Positions 1 through 8,567 of a stretch of 64,000 nucleotides of DNA are shown here, piece after piece. The stretch is from Sinonovacula constricta (lineage: Eukaryota; Mollusca; Bivalvia; Cardiida; Solecurtidae), in assembly GCA_007844125.1 (NCBI GenBank), contig CM017567.1:16941480-17005479 (forward strand), given 5' to 3'. How positions within the stretch are numbered: the stretch's first letter is position 1; every line of letters starts with the position of its first letter. The translations under genes and the position numbers were made by a program. The notes under the pieces were generated by a model. That model was not told where the DNA came from and made no database searches. It was given only the letters and a program-made list of their open reading frames with translations.

Positions 1-4
1 AACC

Positions 5-664
5 ATGCCCAGAGTCCACCGACTGGGGCCCTACAGGAGGGGCAAGACAAGGGGCATCATTGCTAATTCTCTTGATTACTGTGACACTGAGATGGTCTTG
101 AGTCGATCGCATAGGCTACGTGATGGTCAATTCCATATTAATAAGGACTTCCCACGGGAAATTGCAGACGCAATAAAGGAGTTGTGGTCCAACCTCAAAG
201 ATTTGAGGAAAAAATATCCCAATAGCAAAGTGTCTATCGCATTCCCAGCGAAATTAATCATGGACAATAAGGTGGTAAAGAACTATTTCCCCGACTGGAA
301 CCTCATAATACGAGGCCGACGTGTATTGCCCGGCGCTGTATCAGTTAGGCCACAACACAATCACGAGCCACCCCGTGTTACACAGCCGATGTCACGATGG
401 CCAACACAACCTCATTATGCCACACCTGACATGCCCTCGAAATCATCAAAAGATAATGCGCCCACAACACAACCACTCTCCAGCTCTGCGGAGCCACCTG
501 CCAATGTGTCATGTAGTGTTAGCGCCACGAAATGTAGTACCGCTGCTAGTTCACAGAAACAGAAAAATATGAATGTTCACACGGCCGTCTATTTAAATCC
601 TATTTACACGGGATTGTACTTCTTAATGGGTGTAAGCTCGCCTGTTGAGTACTTCTCCCAGTAA
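5..664 (+). pseudogene. LINE ORF1 protein, C-terminal part (LINE F)
   Basis: About 219 codons, open from the window edge to a stop at 662-664. Residues about 3-100 align by eye with the nucleic-acid-binding region of the intact ORF1 at 11781-12974. Shared landmarks are HRLG near the start, a basic block followed by a DFPREIA/DYPKEIA motif, an FPAKL/YPARL motif, and an FPDW motif closing the domain. This order matches L1-type ORF1 proteins (RRM followed by a C-terminal domain) that coat the element RNA. The coiled coil and the RRM core lie beyond the left edge. From about residue 110 the protein becomes Pro/Ser/Thr/His-rich, as ORF1 tails often are. The last about 30 codons may come from a different repeat. 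It is called a pseudogene because it is partial and the element downstream is broken. Confidence 0.65.
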
Positions 665-912
665 CCGCAAATCTGTTTTTGCATCGTCTTGTGGCCCTTC
701 CTTAATTTCTTTGTAAGTTTCCGTTCTGACACAAGACGAACCTGTACTTCTACTTAGCTACTTAGCCTCTTCATGCAACTTTTTACCAGAACATAGAAAG
801 GGGGTGGGGCTGGAGTGCGGCTATTTAGACGTCTGTGCCAACCTGAAAAAAGAACATAGTAGTAACATATATTATTGCTGTGTATTTTGTTAATAAAGTT
901 ATAGTATAGTTC
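665..912 (+). other. Non-coding spacer between LINE F fragments
   Basis: There is no convincing reading frame here. A perfect 10-bp inverted repeat (TCGTCTTGTG at 684-693, CACAAGACGA at 730-739) could form a stem with a 36-base loop. An AATAAAG hexamer lies near 892. This stretch replaces what should be the ORF2 endonuclease and most of the reverse transcriptase. Confidence 0.4.
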
Positions 913-1761
913 TTTAAATTGTTTGACACTATGATTAAACCGATTTTGTGCTATGGTTCACAAGTATGGGGGTATACTAACTACACTGATATCGAAAAGG
1001 TTCATAACAACTTTTGTAGAAGGTACTTGCGAGTCAATAAAACAACAAATACAAGCATGGCATTAGGAGAGTGTGGACGCTTACCGCTATGCATCACTTA
1101 TATGACAAATTGTGTAAGGTACTGGTGTAAGTTGTTGCATATGAATGTCAACAGATACCCTAAACATTGCTATGACATGTTGAAAAAACTAGATGATGTG
1201 GAGCGCACTTGCTGGGCTACAAAGATAAAACAATTGTTATTTTCAGTAGGGTTTGGCTATGTTTGGATTGTGCAAGATATTGGAGATAAAAATATGTTTA
1301 TTGCACAATTTCAACAAAGAATTAGGGACATATTTTCACAAAATTGGCACTTTTCTGTAAGTAGTTCAAGTAGATGTTATCATTATCAGTATTTTAAGAC
1401 CTTATTGAACACCGAACGATATCTGAATTTGGACATGCCTTTAAAATACAAAATAGCTTTATCAAAGTTTAGATGTTCAAACTATAAGTTAAGAATCGAG
1501 TTAGGTAGACATATGGGTATACCGTTAAATAATCGATTATGTGAGTTTTGTTTACAAAATAGTATTAATGTTATTGAATACGAGTAACATGTATTTTTCG
1601 TCTGTCCAAAGTATAATAATATACGTGATGAGTATCTCCTGCCTTGGTATGCGGGTGAAAGAAATACTGAAGCATTTTATTTTCTACTAAGCACTGATAA
1701 ATGCGATATTATAAGAAAAATATCTAAGTTCTTATTTCATTTGTTACTTGCCACAAACTAG
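913..1761 (+). pseudogene. LINE ORF2 reverse transcriptase C-terminal region (LINE F)
   Basis: Similarity starts at 913 with KLFDTMIKPILCYGSQVWGY, the block just after the reverse transcriptase palm in this LINE group. The same block recurs in elements A, B, C and E here. It runs through the connector region to a C-terminal zinc knuckle of pattern C-x2-C-x9-H-x4-C (RLCEFC, then H, then VCP). An in-frame TAA at 1585-1587 falls inside the knuckle just before the histidine. The frame then continues, with recognisable FFVCP sequence, to a second stop at 1759-1761. The catalytic aspartates (FIDF and FADD/YADD motifs) are missing, so this copy cannot encode an active enzyme. Confidence 0.8.
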
Positions 1762-2146
1762 CTAAGATGTATAACAATTAAATTTTTTCTTTGTTTTTGT
1801 TTTTCAAAAGTCCACAATAAACAATAAAAACAAGCTATTTTTTCTATATCTTGTAATAAAGTAAGCATTGTCAACTATTATTTGAGGTATTTATAATGCA
1901 TTGTTAGAAATTACTTCATTATAAAACAATATGAGAATGACATGTTATTTATAGTTATATTACATGTTTGTCTGCATGTACTTATTATCTATTGTTTATT
2001 GTAAATTGGAACAGTGTGAATGTGTTTTAATTTGTATAGCTATGGACACAACTCATGAATTGTTAATACTGAAAATTTTGTATATTTGTATCATTGGCCG
2101 GAGGCCTAAAATTCTTTGAATAAATTAAATTAAAAAATTAAATTAA
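1762..2146 (+). other. 3' untranslated region and tail of LINE F
   Basis: AT-rich and without an open frame. It follows directly on the ORF2 stop and ends in a repetitive AATTAAA tail. I infer that it is the element's 3' UTR. Confidence 0.55.
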
Positions 2147-2214
2147 AGTTGGTATAGTTAGTTAGTTATATTTTATATTGCCAAAATGGACAAAGTAACG
2201 GTAACGGTGTTTAC

Positions 2215-2470
2215 CTTCACAGTCGTTGTTCGTGCGCACGAGCATGCCGTACACGGTCCAGTCCGTTGGAGTCCACAGACTGCCATTTATCCACTGGTCC
2301 TCTATGTAGGAACAGAGTTGCATCATTCCTTGATTTCCATTGGAAATCTGTTTCTGTTCCTCAAATGCCGCCTCAATGTGCTGTGCTGGGAGAAGCGGCA
2401 AAGCTAGCAACCTTTTGATAACTTTCTGACAGCCCACGTCGTCTCTGTAGCTCGTTGCTAATCCAAGTCC
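2215..2470 (-). pseudogene. Exon of a MULE-transposase-like gene (post-catalytic region)
   Basis: On the minus strand a 256-base open exon is bounded by a good acceptor (AATATTTCAG before 2470) and a donor (GAAG/GTAAAC after 2215). It starts in phase 0 with GLGLATSYRDD and ends with the block WTPTDWTVYGMLVRTNNDCEG. The W...RTNN.xEGxH signature is known from animal host genes and transposons of the Mutator-like (MULE) transposase family, where it follows the catalytic core. The exon joins in frame to the CAFHW-containing exon at 2602-2740. It is intact as an exon, but the gene it belongs to is broken upstream. Family recognition is by eye from memory of such proteins. Confidence 0.65.
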
Positions 2471-2601
2471 CTGAAATATTAATACACAGTTGTATAATGT
2501 TATACACATTTTGTAAAATTATATATTTAAGTTTTATTATTCGTATCGATGTAATAAGTTTACTTAAAACTATTAAAAATTATATATAAATTATATTTTA
2601 C

Positions 2602-2740
2602 CTGTACTCGCTTCCAGACAGCCTGTGCCCAGTGGAATGCGCAGCCTTGAGGAAAAACTCAACGCCTGCCAGGTTGCCGCCTCAAAATTAAGCACGAAGC
2701 TTGATACAACAGGAGTCTTTGGCATCATCTTCTTGATTTT
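2602..2740 (-). pseudogene. Exon of a MULE-transposase-like gene (catalytic region, frameshifted)
   Basis: The minus-strand exon lies between an acceptor (TTATTTGTAG before 2740) and a donor (CGAGTACAG/GTAAAA after 2602). Its 3' half reads GCAFHWAQAVWKRVQ in phase 0. This is the C-x2-H-W motif of MULE transposases and leads straight into GLGL of the next exon. Its 5' half reads FVLNFEAATWQAL in a different frame, so a small deletion near 2655-2662 has shifted the frame. The family normally has Asp before F-E (DFE), a catalytic carboxylate. Here it is Asn (AAT), which fits loss of activity. The exon lies about 200 bases downstream of the PHD-like exon. That is too close to hold the FLYWCH domain and N-terminal transposase sequence I would expect between them. 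Confidence 0.65.
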
Positions 2741-2942
2741 CTACAAATAAAAAAAGCCTTATTAACACTGTTAACTTAATGCGCTTAATACTGCTCAATT
2801 CTCCTTCCATATGTGTACCGAGAAATCCCTGTAATTATAAAATATGTCATTTCTTAATGAGTTATATAAATACTTGTTAATTTTCTTTTTATAAATTAAC
2901 AAAACATTTTAACCTAGCACTCGAAGTACAATTTAAATTTAG

Positions 2943-3059
2943 CTAACATGTATCGCCGCATCCTCTGTGCTGCCAACTGCTGCACCTGTCACATGCAATG
3001 GCCTGGTGGTGGTTTAAGACTCTGCGTGAGCAATGCACACATAAGTACAATGTAGACAT
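2943..3059 (-). pseudogene. PHD-finger-like exon upstream of the MULE fragments
   Basis: A minus-strand frame of 38 codons starts at an ATG (3057-3059). It has a zinc-finger spacing of C7-x2-C10-x12-C23-x2-C26-x4-H31-x2-C34, with W29 two residues before H31. This matches the first six ligands of a PHD finger. The sequence IACDRCSSWQHRGCG resembles the finger found at the N-terminus of MULE/FLYWCH-type proteins of invertebrates (from memory). The frame ends at a TAG (2943-2945) before the last two ligands, close to a weak GTTAGC donor. It lies on the same strand and just 5' of the two MULE exons, so I infer one broken gene: PHD, then MULE core, then RTNN block. It is too short to stand alone as a gene. 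Confidence 0.55.
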
Positions 3060-3647
3060 GATTGCCTGTGTGTTGCCCACTTACATTGCAGTCTTACTTT
3101 TATGACCGAATTCACTCGATTAAAGAAGTGAGCTGCCAATCAATGCAATGTAATCATTCTTTAAAAACTATTCACCAATGATTAGGAACTAAAAGAAAGT
3201 GTGCCGCCAATTAATACAACTCTCAATAATTAATGTTAAGTGATTACATAATAGCTACAATTAGCCCAACACGAGTTTGAACGATCCAAACACGCTAATT
3301 AAATGAAGTGTGAAAAACTGCAGTAGCAATAGATTAAAGAATTTATCTGTTTTTTACTGTATTATATTTACGTTTATCCAATTTTATTATTGATGAAATA
3401 AAAAAAATAAAAATACTTTATTCTGGTATTTTATAGAGATAATCTTTTAACAAACCTGTAAAATTATATCAAATTGATAACTTTCAACAAAAGTATAACA
3501 TTAACAGCTCGTTTTATATCACAGTTTTAATATTTATTATTGAAATCGTCTACCAAAAAACGGCAAGTTAATTAATAAACATTGTAATATCAAATTCAAA
3601 TTTATCTTCAATTAATCATTTCCAATAGAAAACTTATAAAATTGAGA
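3060..3647. other. AT-rich intergenic stretch, nothing recognised
   Basis: There is no open frame above about 40 codons, no RNA gene and no repeat that I can see. It separates the PHD exon from the repeat-bearing left end of LINE A. Confidence 0.5.
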
Positions 3648-3769
3648 GGTACGAAGTGACCCATCCGAAGGTACGAAGTGACCCGTCCGCAGGTACGAAG
3701 TGACCCGTCCGCAGGTACGAAGTGACCAAAAAAGCAGGTACGAAGTGACCCGAGGTACGATTTGACCGG
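3648..3769 (+). repeat. Short tandem array, 22-bp unit with GGTACGAAGTGACC core
   Basis: Six head-to-tail copies are present. Three are about 22 bp, one is 23 bp, one is shortened to 17 bp, and the last is a variant (GGTACGATTTGACC). Units differ in the linker after the core. The array lies immediately upstream of, and partly in frame with, the LINE A upstream reading frame, so it may be an expansion inside that element. Confidence 0.85.
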
Positions 3770-4644
3770 AACCCGTGCAGAGGTTTCACGTGCAAGGAGT
3801 CGTGATCTTCCTCAAGTCAAGAGTAGTGCTACTGCGTCTAGACATCCTATTCACCTTTCCGCGAGATCTAACAATAGATATTACACATTGGGTATTAGCA
3901 TGAAATTAGCCAATCACATCGCGTTGATTGACACTTTATCTGCGTTATGCTGATTCTCACTTACACATTGTCCCACAAACAATGATTTTGACAAGCGATC
4001 AGTTTAAATCTGTTTGAGCCTTTGGTTCAATTTAATAGCAACAGGGTTGTTTGTTGTTTGCAAGGAATCGTACGTTGCTGTAATAGCTTATCTGTTTGCA
4101 TCTTAATTTAGTTTATTGGATGAGGCTTGTCCATTTCTGCATCGAAAGGTAAAATCTCGCTGTAGCCAGCAACAACTTTCTTTCATAATTTTGTGTCATG
4201 AATGCATCATTGGGTGAAACTGTCTTAATCTTCATATAAACATCTCCATCACAAGCTCTTTGCATTTGGGAGATATCAAATTAAAATATTTTCGCGGATC
4301 TGTAAGATAATCTGTAAAATCTGTCACTTTAAACCAGGCTGTTTATAGGTAAGGGGGCGGAGCTTAAACTCTATTTTTAGACACGCGGAAAGGTGAATTA
4401 ACAACACGCCCCGTTCAAATGACAAACAAGCCAGACCGCCGAGCAAGGCACTGCCCGTACCCCACAGATCCAGGTCTTCCACGACACATCACCGAAAGCA
4501 GTCTCTTTCTCCACGAAGACCGCGGGATCGTGCCCCGAGTCGGCGACTAGGCGAAGGTAACGGAGCCGCGGCCAGCCAGACACTTTCATTCAACCGCCCT
4601 TGGGATAACTCCACGGACAAACCTTGTGATACGAACACTGTGTA
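3770..4644 (+). pseudogene. Upstream (ORF1-like) C-terminal reading frame of LINE A, split by element D
   Basis: The frame runs from about 3732 through CAT CCT ATT at 3851 and resumes at 4400 after element D. The joined frame is open to a TAG at 4642-4644. It encodes a basic Ser/Arg/Pro-rich tail (for example SLSPRRPRDRAPSRR) with no domain I recognise. The same frame continues past the stop into NKKSQCIKIGAL, the ORF2 start. I infer that this is the ORF1 C-terminal tail or an ORF2 leader of LINE A. It resembles ORF1 tails in composition only. Confidence 0.4.
3852..4396. mobile_element. Element D, MITE-like DNA element with terminal inverted repeats
   Basis: A perfect 15-bp inverted repeat brackets about 550 bp: ATTCACCTTTCCGCG at 3849-3863 and its complement at 4384-4398. 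Taking CACCTTTCCGCG as the terminus leaves ATT on both sides (3849-3851 and 4397-4399), a possible 3-bp target duplication. Removing 3852-4396 plus one ATT restores an uninterrupted frame in LINE A (HPI then NNTPRSND). The interior has no open frame, so this is a non-autonomous element. CAC...GTG ends and a 3-bp duplication would suit a CACTA-like group, but that is a guess. Confidence 0.6.
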
Positions 4645-4752
4645 GAACCTCCCGGGATTAACTCGACCTAAGAATAAACAAAACAATAACAATCAACAAA
4701 ATAATACCGCGACAAATAAGAAAAGTCAATGTATAAAAATCGGTGCTTTAAA
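4645..4752 (+). other. LINE A junction between reading frames and start of ORF2
   Basis: After the TAG at 4642-4644 the same frame reads through an Asn/Gln-rich stretch into SQCIKIGAL. It is then cut at 4752 by LINE B. The TTTAAA at 4747-4752 is the left copy of B's target duplication. Confidence 0.6.
4747..4752. repeat. Left target-site duplication of LINE B (TTTAAA)
   Basis: It matches TTTAAA at 13077-13082. Collapsing the two copies gives GGTGCTTTAAATGTGAGAGG, an uninterrupted LINE A coding sequence. Confidence 0.75.
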
Positions 4753-4900
4753 GATAGATAAGTATTTTATTGTATATAAGACCTCTGGTCCATTATTACA
4801 ACATAGATAAAATACAGTAATTACATATATCAATGGTGACGAAAATAACATATGGTATGTATTAATATGAAAACATGAAATCATTATTCTCTCTCTTTCT

Positions 4901-4971
<71 letters not shown>

Positions 4972-5065
4972 TATTAAACATTTATAATTATGTTATGAAA
5001 ATAACAAATGAGTGATATTTTTGTAATACTCTATGTGGTAAAATATTAGTTGTCCTGCAGAATAT
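4753..5065 (-). other. 3' UTR of LINE B with (CT)n microsatellite
   Basis: Non-coding stretch between the ORF2 stop (5066-5068) and the 3' end of B. A CT/AG dinucleotide tract covers 4889-4967, with a few interruptions at its left end. On the minus strand the element ends in an AATAAA hexamer and a short TATC repeat. Confidence 0.7.
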
Positions 5066-5543
5066 CTAATTGGTGTTTTCAAGTGTTTGGTTTTTAATTT
5101 CAAATGATTTATAAATGAATATAGATAACTTTGATGAAGTATTTTTATTCTCTGATTTTAAGAGCTCAATAAATTTTAATACATTAGGCCTTTTCCAATA
5201 ATGCTGATTTATATATTGTTTTCTTACAGTTTCATATAGTGGACATTCTAATAGGAAGTGATATTCATCCTCTAATTCATTATAGTTTTCACATTTTCTT
5301 TGATCTACGGAGATAGAGATTGGTTTATGCTAGCGACCTGTCTCTATTTTTAATCTGTGTGAGGAAAATCTCAATCTTGTAAGTGATTTTCTAAATTTTT
5401 CTACAGTTATGTTATCTAGGTATGGTTTAAAACTGAAGTCACTGAATAGTTTATAAGTATTAGCGCGGGATGATGTGTTTATTTTTCCAGCCCAGTCTTG
5501 TTGATAACAATCTTTAACCCTCTGTTTAAAAAGAGACATGAAT
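5066..5543 (-). pseudogene. LINE B ORF2, C-terminal piece (zinc-knuckle region)
   Basis: The minus-strand frame enters from the LINE C junction as VFMSLFKQRVKD and continues through KSLTRLRFSSHRLKIETGR, the conserved block before the zinc knuckle. An in-frame TAG lies at 5330-5332. The frame then resumes with the end of the knuckle (EDEYHFLLECP) and closes at a TAG at 5066-5068. The C-x2-C half of the knuckle is degraded (only one Cys remains). This piece joins exactly, in frame, to the piece at 8568 and above once LINE C and one ACTTT are removed. Confidence 0.8.
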
Positions 5544-5548
5544 ACTTT
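5544..5548. repeat. Left target-site duplication of LINE C (ACTTT)
   Basis: The same five bases occur at 8563-8567. Collapsing them restores LINE B's minus-strand frame across the junction (ENIKVFMSLF). Confidence 0.7.
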
Positions 5549-8373
5549 TGTCTAGCGGGCTTCGTATTGTCAATGGACGTATTGGAAATGACCATGGTAT
5601 AGGCAATTACACATTTATGTCTGATCTAGGTAACAGTGTAATTGATTATGTATTATGCACAGAAGAGTTATTTCCCTTTATAAGTAAATTTGTAGTGCAT
5701 GATTTGCACGTAGTGTCGTCGCATGCACCAATTCAAATAGATTTATCCGTTGAATTTGATATTCCAAATAATAATAAAAATGATAATTGTACATATGTAG
5801 ATAAGTTAATATATGATCAGAGCAAAAGAACAGTATACATAGATGTTGTTAACTGTCAACACGAGTCTTTAAATTCAATAGTCGACCAACTGTGTAACCA
5901 AGTAGTTTCACTTGATGATGCCATAGACTCCATAACTACTAAATTATATGATGCAGCATATTCTGTTTTTGGCAAGTCGTTCAAGTATTTTCCAGACAAA
6001 AGTAAGATTAAGTCAAGAACTTGTAACAATGAATGGTTTAACAGTGAATGTTCTGCTGCAAGGAGTGGATTTCGTTCTGCTTGTGCTAAATATAAAAGGA
6101 CTAAGACTGCAACAGACTTGAATGATGTTAAAAGGTTACGCAGAGCCTATAGATGTGTTATAAAGGAGGCTAAAGCTGCACTTAATTGTAAACAAAAACG
6201 GCATTTACATGAGTTATCAAAATCTGATCCTCAGAAGTTTTGGTCTGAAATTAAGAAAATTAAAGGTAGTAAGAATAGAGAATCAAATGTTGCAGCTGAT
6301 GATTTTCTCATTCATTTTAGACAATTGTTTTCTAATGATAACACTTTTGTAAATGGAGATATAGAGGACGAATTAACTGAGTGCTCTCTCGCTGATATTA
6401 ATATTGATTCTCTTGACTGTGAGATAAACATAGACGAAGTTAAGTCCGCTATTGGCTCTTTAAAAAGAGGCAAAAGTGGGGGATTCGATAAGTTGGTTCC
6501 TGAATTATTTATTGACTGCATTGATGGTTTGTCTCCTGTTCTTTGTAAATTGTTCAATTATATTTTTACAAAAGGTATCTATCCAACAGGGTGGAATAAG
6601 GCAATAATTGTTCCAGTTCCCAAAAAAGGAGACCTGAATGATGTTAATAATTATAGAGGAATAGCATTAACAAGTATTTTTTCTAAAATATTTTCACAGA
6701 TCATTAATAAAAGACTGACTGATTGGGCTGATACTCATGAAATTTTAAACGATTTTCAATACGGGTTTAGAAAAAATAGAAGTACTGTCGACTGTGTATT
6801 TGTACTTAACGGTATAATCGATAAAGTTGTAGATTATGATAAGCAAAAGTTATTTTGCTGTTTTATTGATTTTAAAAAAGCCTTTGATTTTGTATATAGG
6901 AATGGGATGTTTCTTAAATTGATACGAAGTGGTTGTTCGTCTAAAATGTTACACATACTACAATCAATGTATAAAAATGTTAAAAGTTGTGTAAGAGTTA
7001 ATGGTAACTTCTCCGATTTCTTTGATAGTTTTTCCGGGGTAAAGCAGGGCGAAGTATTATCCCCTCTATTGTTTTTGTTCTTTATCAATGATATGTATGA
7101 GTTTATGATGTCATCTGCTCATGTAGCCGCATATGACAATGTAAATATCGATGGGATTGATTTGTTTTTGTTATTATTTGCCGATGATACTGTTCTCTTT
7201 TCAAAAACGGCAGAGGGACTCCAAACTTTGGTAAATGTATTAAATTCATTTTGCAAAATGTGGGGAATCGAAGTCAACGTACCTAAATCTGCAGTTATGG
7301 TTTTTGAGAAAGGATGTCGGACTAGGATTGCTGGTACTGTTTCTATTGTGTACAATAACGAACTATTTCAAAATGTGAGTGAATTTACGTATTTAGGTGT
7401 TACTCTGAAATCGAATTGTTGTTTTTACCAATCACAAAAATACCTGGCTGATAAAGCATTAAAAGCGACATTCTCTTTAAACTCCTTGTTCGATTTTATG
7501 TCTCTAAATACAGTAGATAAGTTAAAATTGTTCGATAGTATGATTCTTCCCATTTTATGTTATGGGAGTGAAATTTGGGGTTTTCATAAGTCAGGTGACA
7601 TCGAACGCGTCCACATTAAATTCCTTAAGCAAATTCTGTCAGTCAGCCAAAAAACATGCAACAACTCTGTCTATGGTGAACTGGGTAGATTCCCGTTGTT
7701 GACTATACGAAAAGTCCGTTTAATTAAGTATTGGTTTAAACTTAACAAATATCCCAATTCCCTACAGTACAGACTCGCTTTTTTAACTGACAATGAAGGT
7801 AATTTCATATTAAAGTGGACAAAAAATATAAAAATGTTGTTTGAAAACCTAGGCTTGTCATATATTTTCAACAACAGATTGTGTAGTAATAACTGTGTTA
7901 ATCTTGCTGTACAGAGAATACTAGACCAATATGTTCAGTGTTGGTTTAATTCGATTGAACATTCTAGAAAACTAGAAACATTTTGTCTTGTTAAGAATAC
8001 ATTTGGATTTGAACCCTACATTGATATTATCGATAATAATCAACACCGTATTGCTTATAGTCGTATTAGATTATCATGCCATAAACTTGCTATTGAAGAA
8101 GGTCGTTATAAAAACATAGAAAGATACAATAGAATTTGTAAATTGTGTAATATGAAGGTAGTGGAAAACGAATACCATTTCGTCTTAGTATGTCCGTTTT
8201 TTAGAGATTTAAGAAGTTTATTTCTGCCCTCTTATTTTTGCTCTTTTCCTACAATTCATAAATTTAAATTATTATTCCAGAGCAGGAAACCATCTTTAAT
8301 TAAGAACCTTTCTAAATTTATATATCTGTCTTTTTCTAAAAGGGAAACTACACTCCAACTTAATAATAAATAA
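5549..8373 (+). CDS. LINE C ORF2 protein, N-truncated: endonuclease end, reverse transcriptase, zinc knuckle
   Basis: An open frame of 940 codons to a TAA at 8371-8373. It has no native start because the element is truncated, so the first codons come from the junction. Numbering from 5548: residues 5-70 are the end of the apurinic-type endonuclease (NGRIGNDHGIGNYTF, VIDYVL, then VVSSHAP). The family's SDH motif reads SSH (S57-S58-H59), so an acidic catalytic residue appears lost. Reverse transcriptase blocks follow: GKSGGFDKL; PVPKKGDLNDVNNYRGIAL; QYGFRKNRSTVD; motif A FIDFKKAFD with catalytic D441; GVKQGEVLSPLLF; motif C FADD with D546-D547; and FTYLGV. A C-x2-C-x9-H-x4-C knuckle lies at C864, C867, H877 and C882. 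The polymerase motifs look intact. Without a promoter, ORF1 or most of the endonuclease the copy cannot move on its own. Confidence 0.85.
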
Positions 8374-8562
8374 TCGATACTTGTTTATTTATATTTATAT
8401 TGTTACTGTAAAATCCATCTTGACCTTTTTTGCATTTGTATTTGTAAATGCTCATTTCACACTTTTCTCTCTTTGAACAAATATCTGTTTACTTATTGAC
8501 GCTATGTTATGATGTTCTGGCAATGAACTACATGTTTATGCCAATAAATAAATTGAAATTGA
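8374..8562 (+). other. 3' UTR and tail of LINE C
   Basis: AT-rich non-coding sequence ending in CCAATAAATAAATTGAAATTGA-type repeats. It stops exactly at the right ACTTT duplication (8563-8567). Confidence 0.7.
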
Positions 8563-8567
8563 ACTTT

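Larger units (their letters stand above)
1..2146 (+). mobile_element. LINE F, non-LTR retrotransposon remnant cut by the window edge
   Basis: Remains of a plus-strand non-LTR element in the order ORF1 C-terminal half, non-coding spacer, reverse transcriptase C-terminal half, 3' region. The 3' end is an A/T-rich tail of short AATTAAATTAAA-type repeats near 2110-2146, as seen in LINEs that end in simple repeats rather than a long poly(A). The endonuclease and the catalytic half of the reverse transcriptase are absent. This is therefore an internally deleted copy, or two fragments of related elements side by side. The 5' end lies outside the window. Confidence 0.75.
5549..8562 (+). mobile_element. 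LINE C, 5'-truncated plus-strand non-LTR retrotransposon inside LINE B
   Basis: It is 3,014 bp long, from a truncation point inside the endonuclease domain to a tail of AATAAATAAATTGAAATTGA. A 5-bp target duplication (ACTTT) flanks it. It carries one open ORF2 remnant and a 189-bp 3' UTR. The open frame and its position inside B make it the youngest of the three nested LINEs. Amino-acid differences show that it belongs to a different family from B. Confidence 0.85.

Noticed and set aside
2162..2509. A 115-codon minus-strand gene starting at 2509
   Set aside because: The first 13 codons are intronic. The acceptor at 2471-2472 and donor at 2209-2214 define an exon of a MULE-like gene instead.
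3762..3953. A separate 63-codon gene
   Set aside because: It reads from LINE A across the terminus of element D. The natural continuation is at 4400 after removing D.
4398..4692. Minus-strand open frames of 63-67 codons in the GC-rich patch
   Set aside because: The plus-strand frame is continuous with LINE A and leads into its endonuclease start. The minus frames are shadows.
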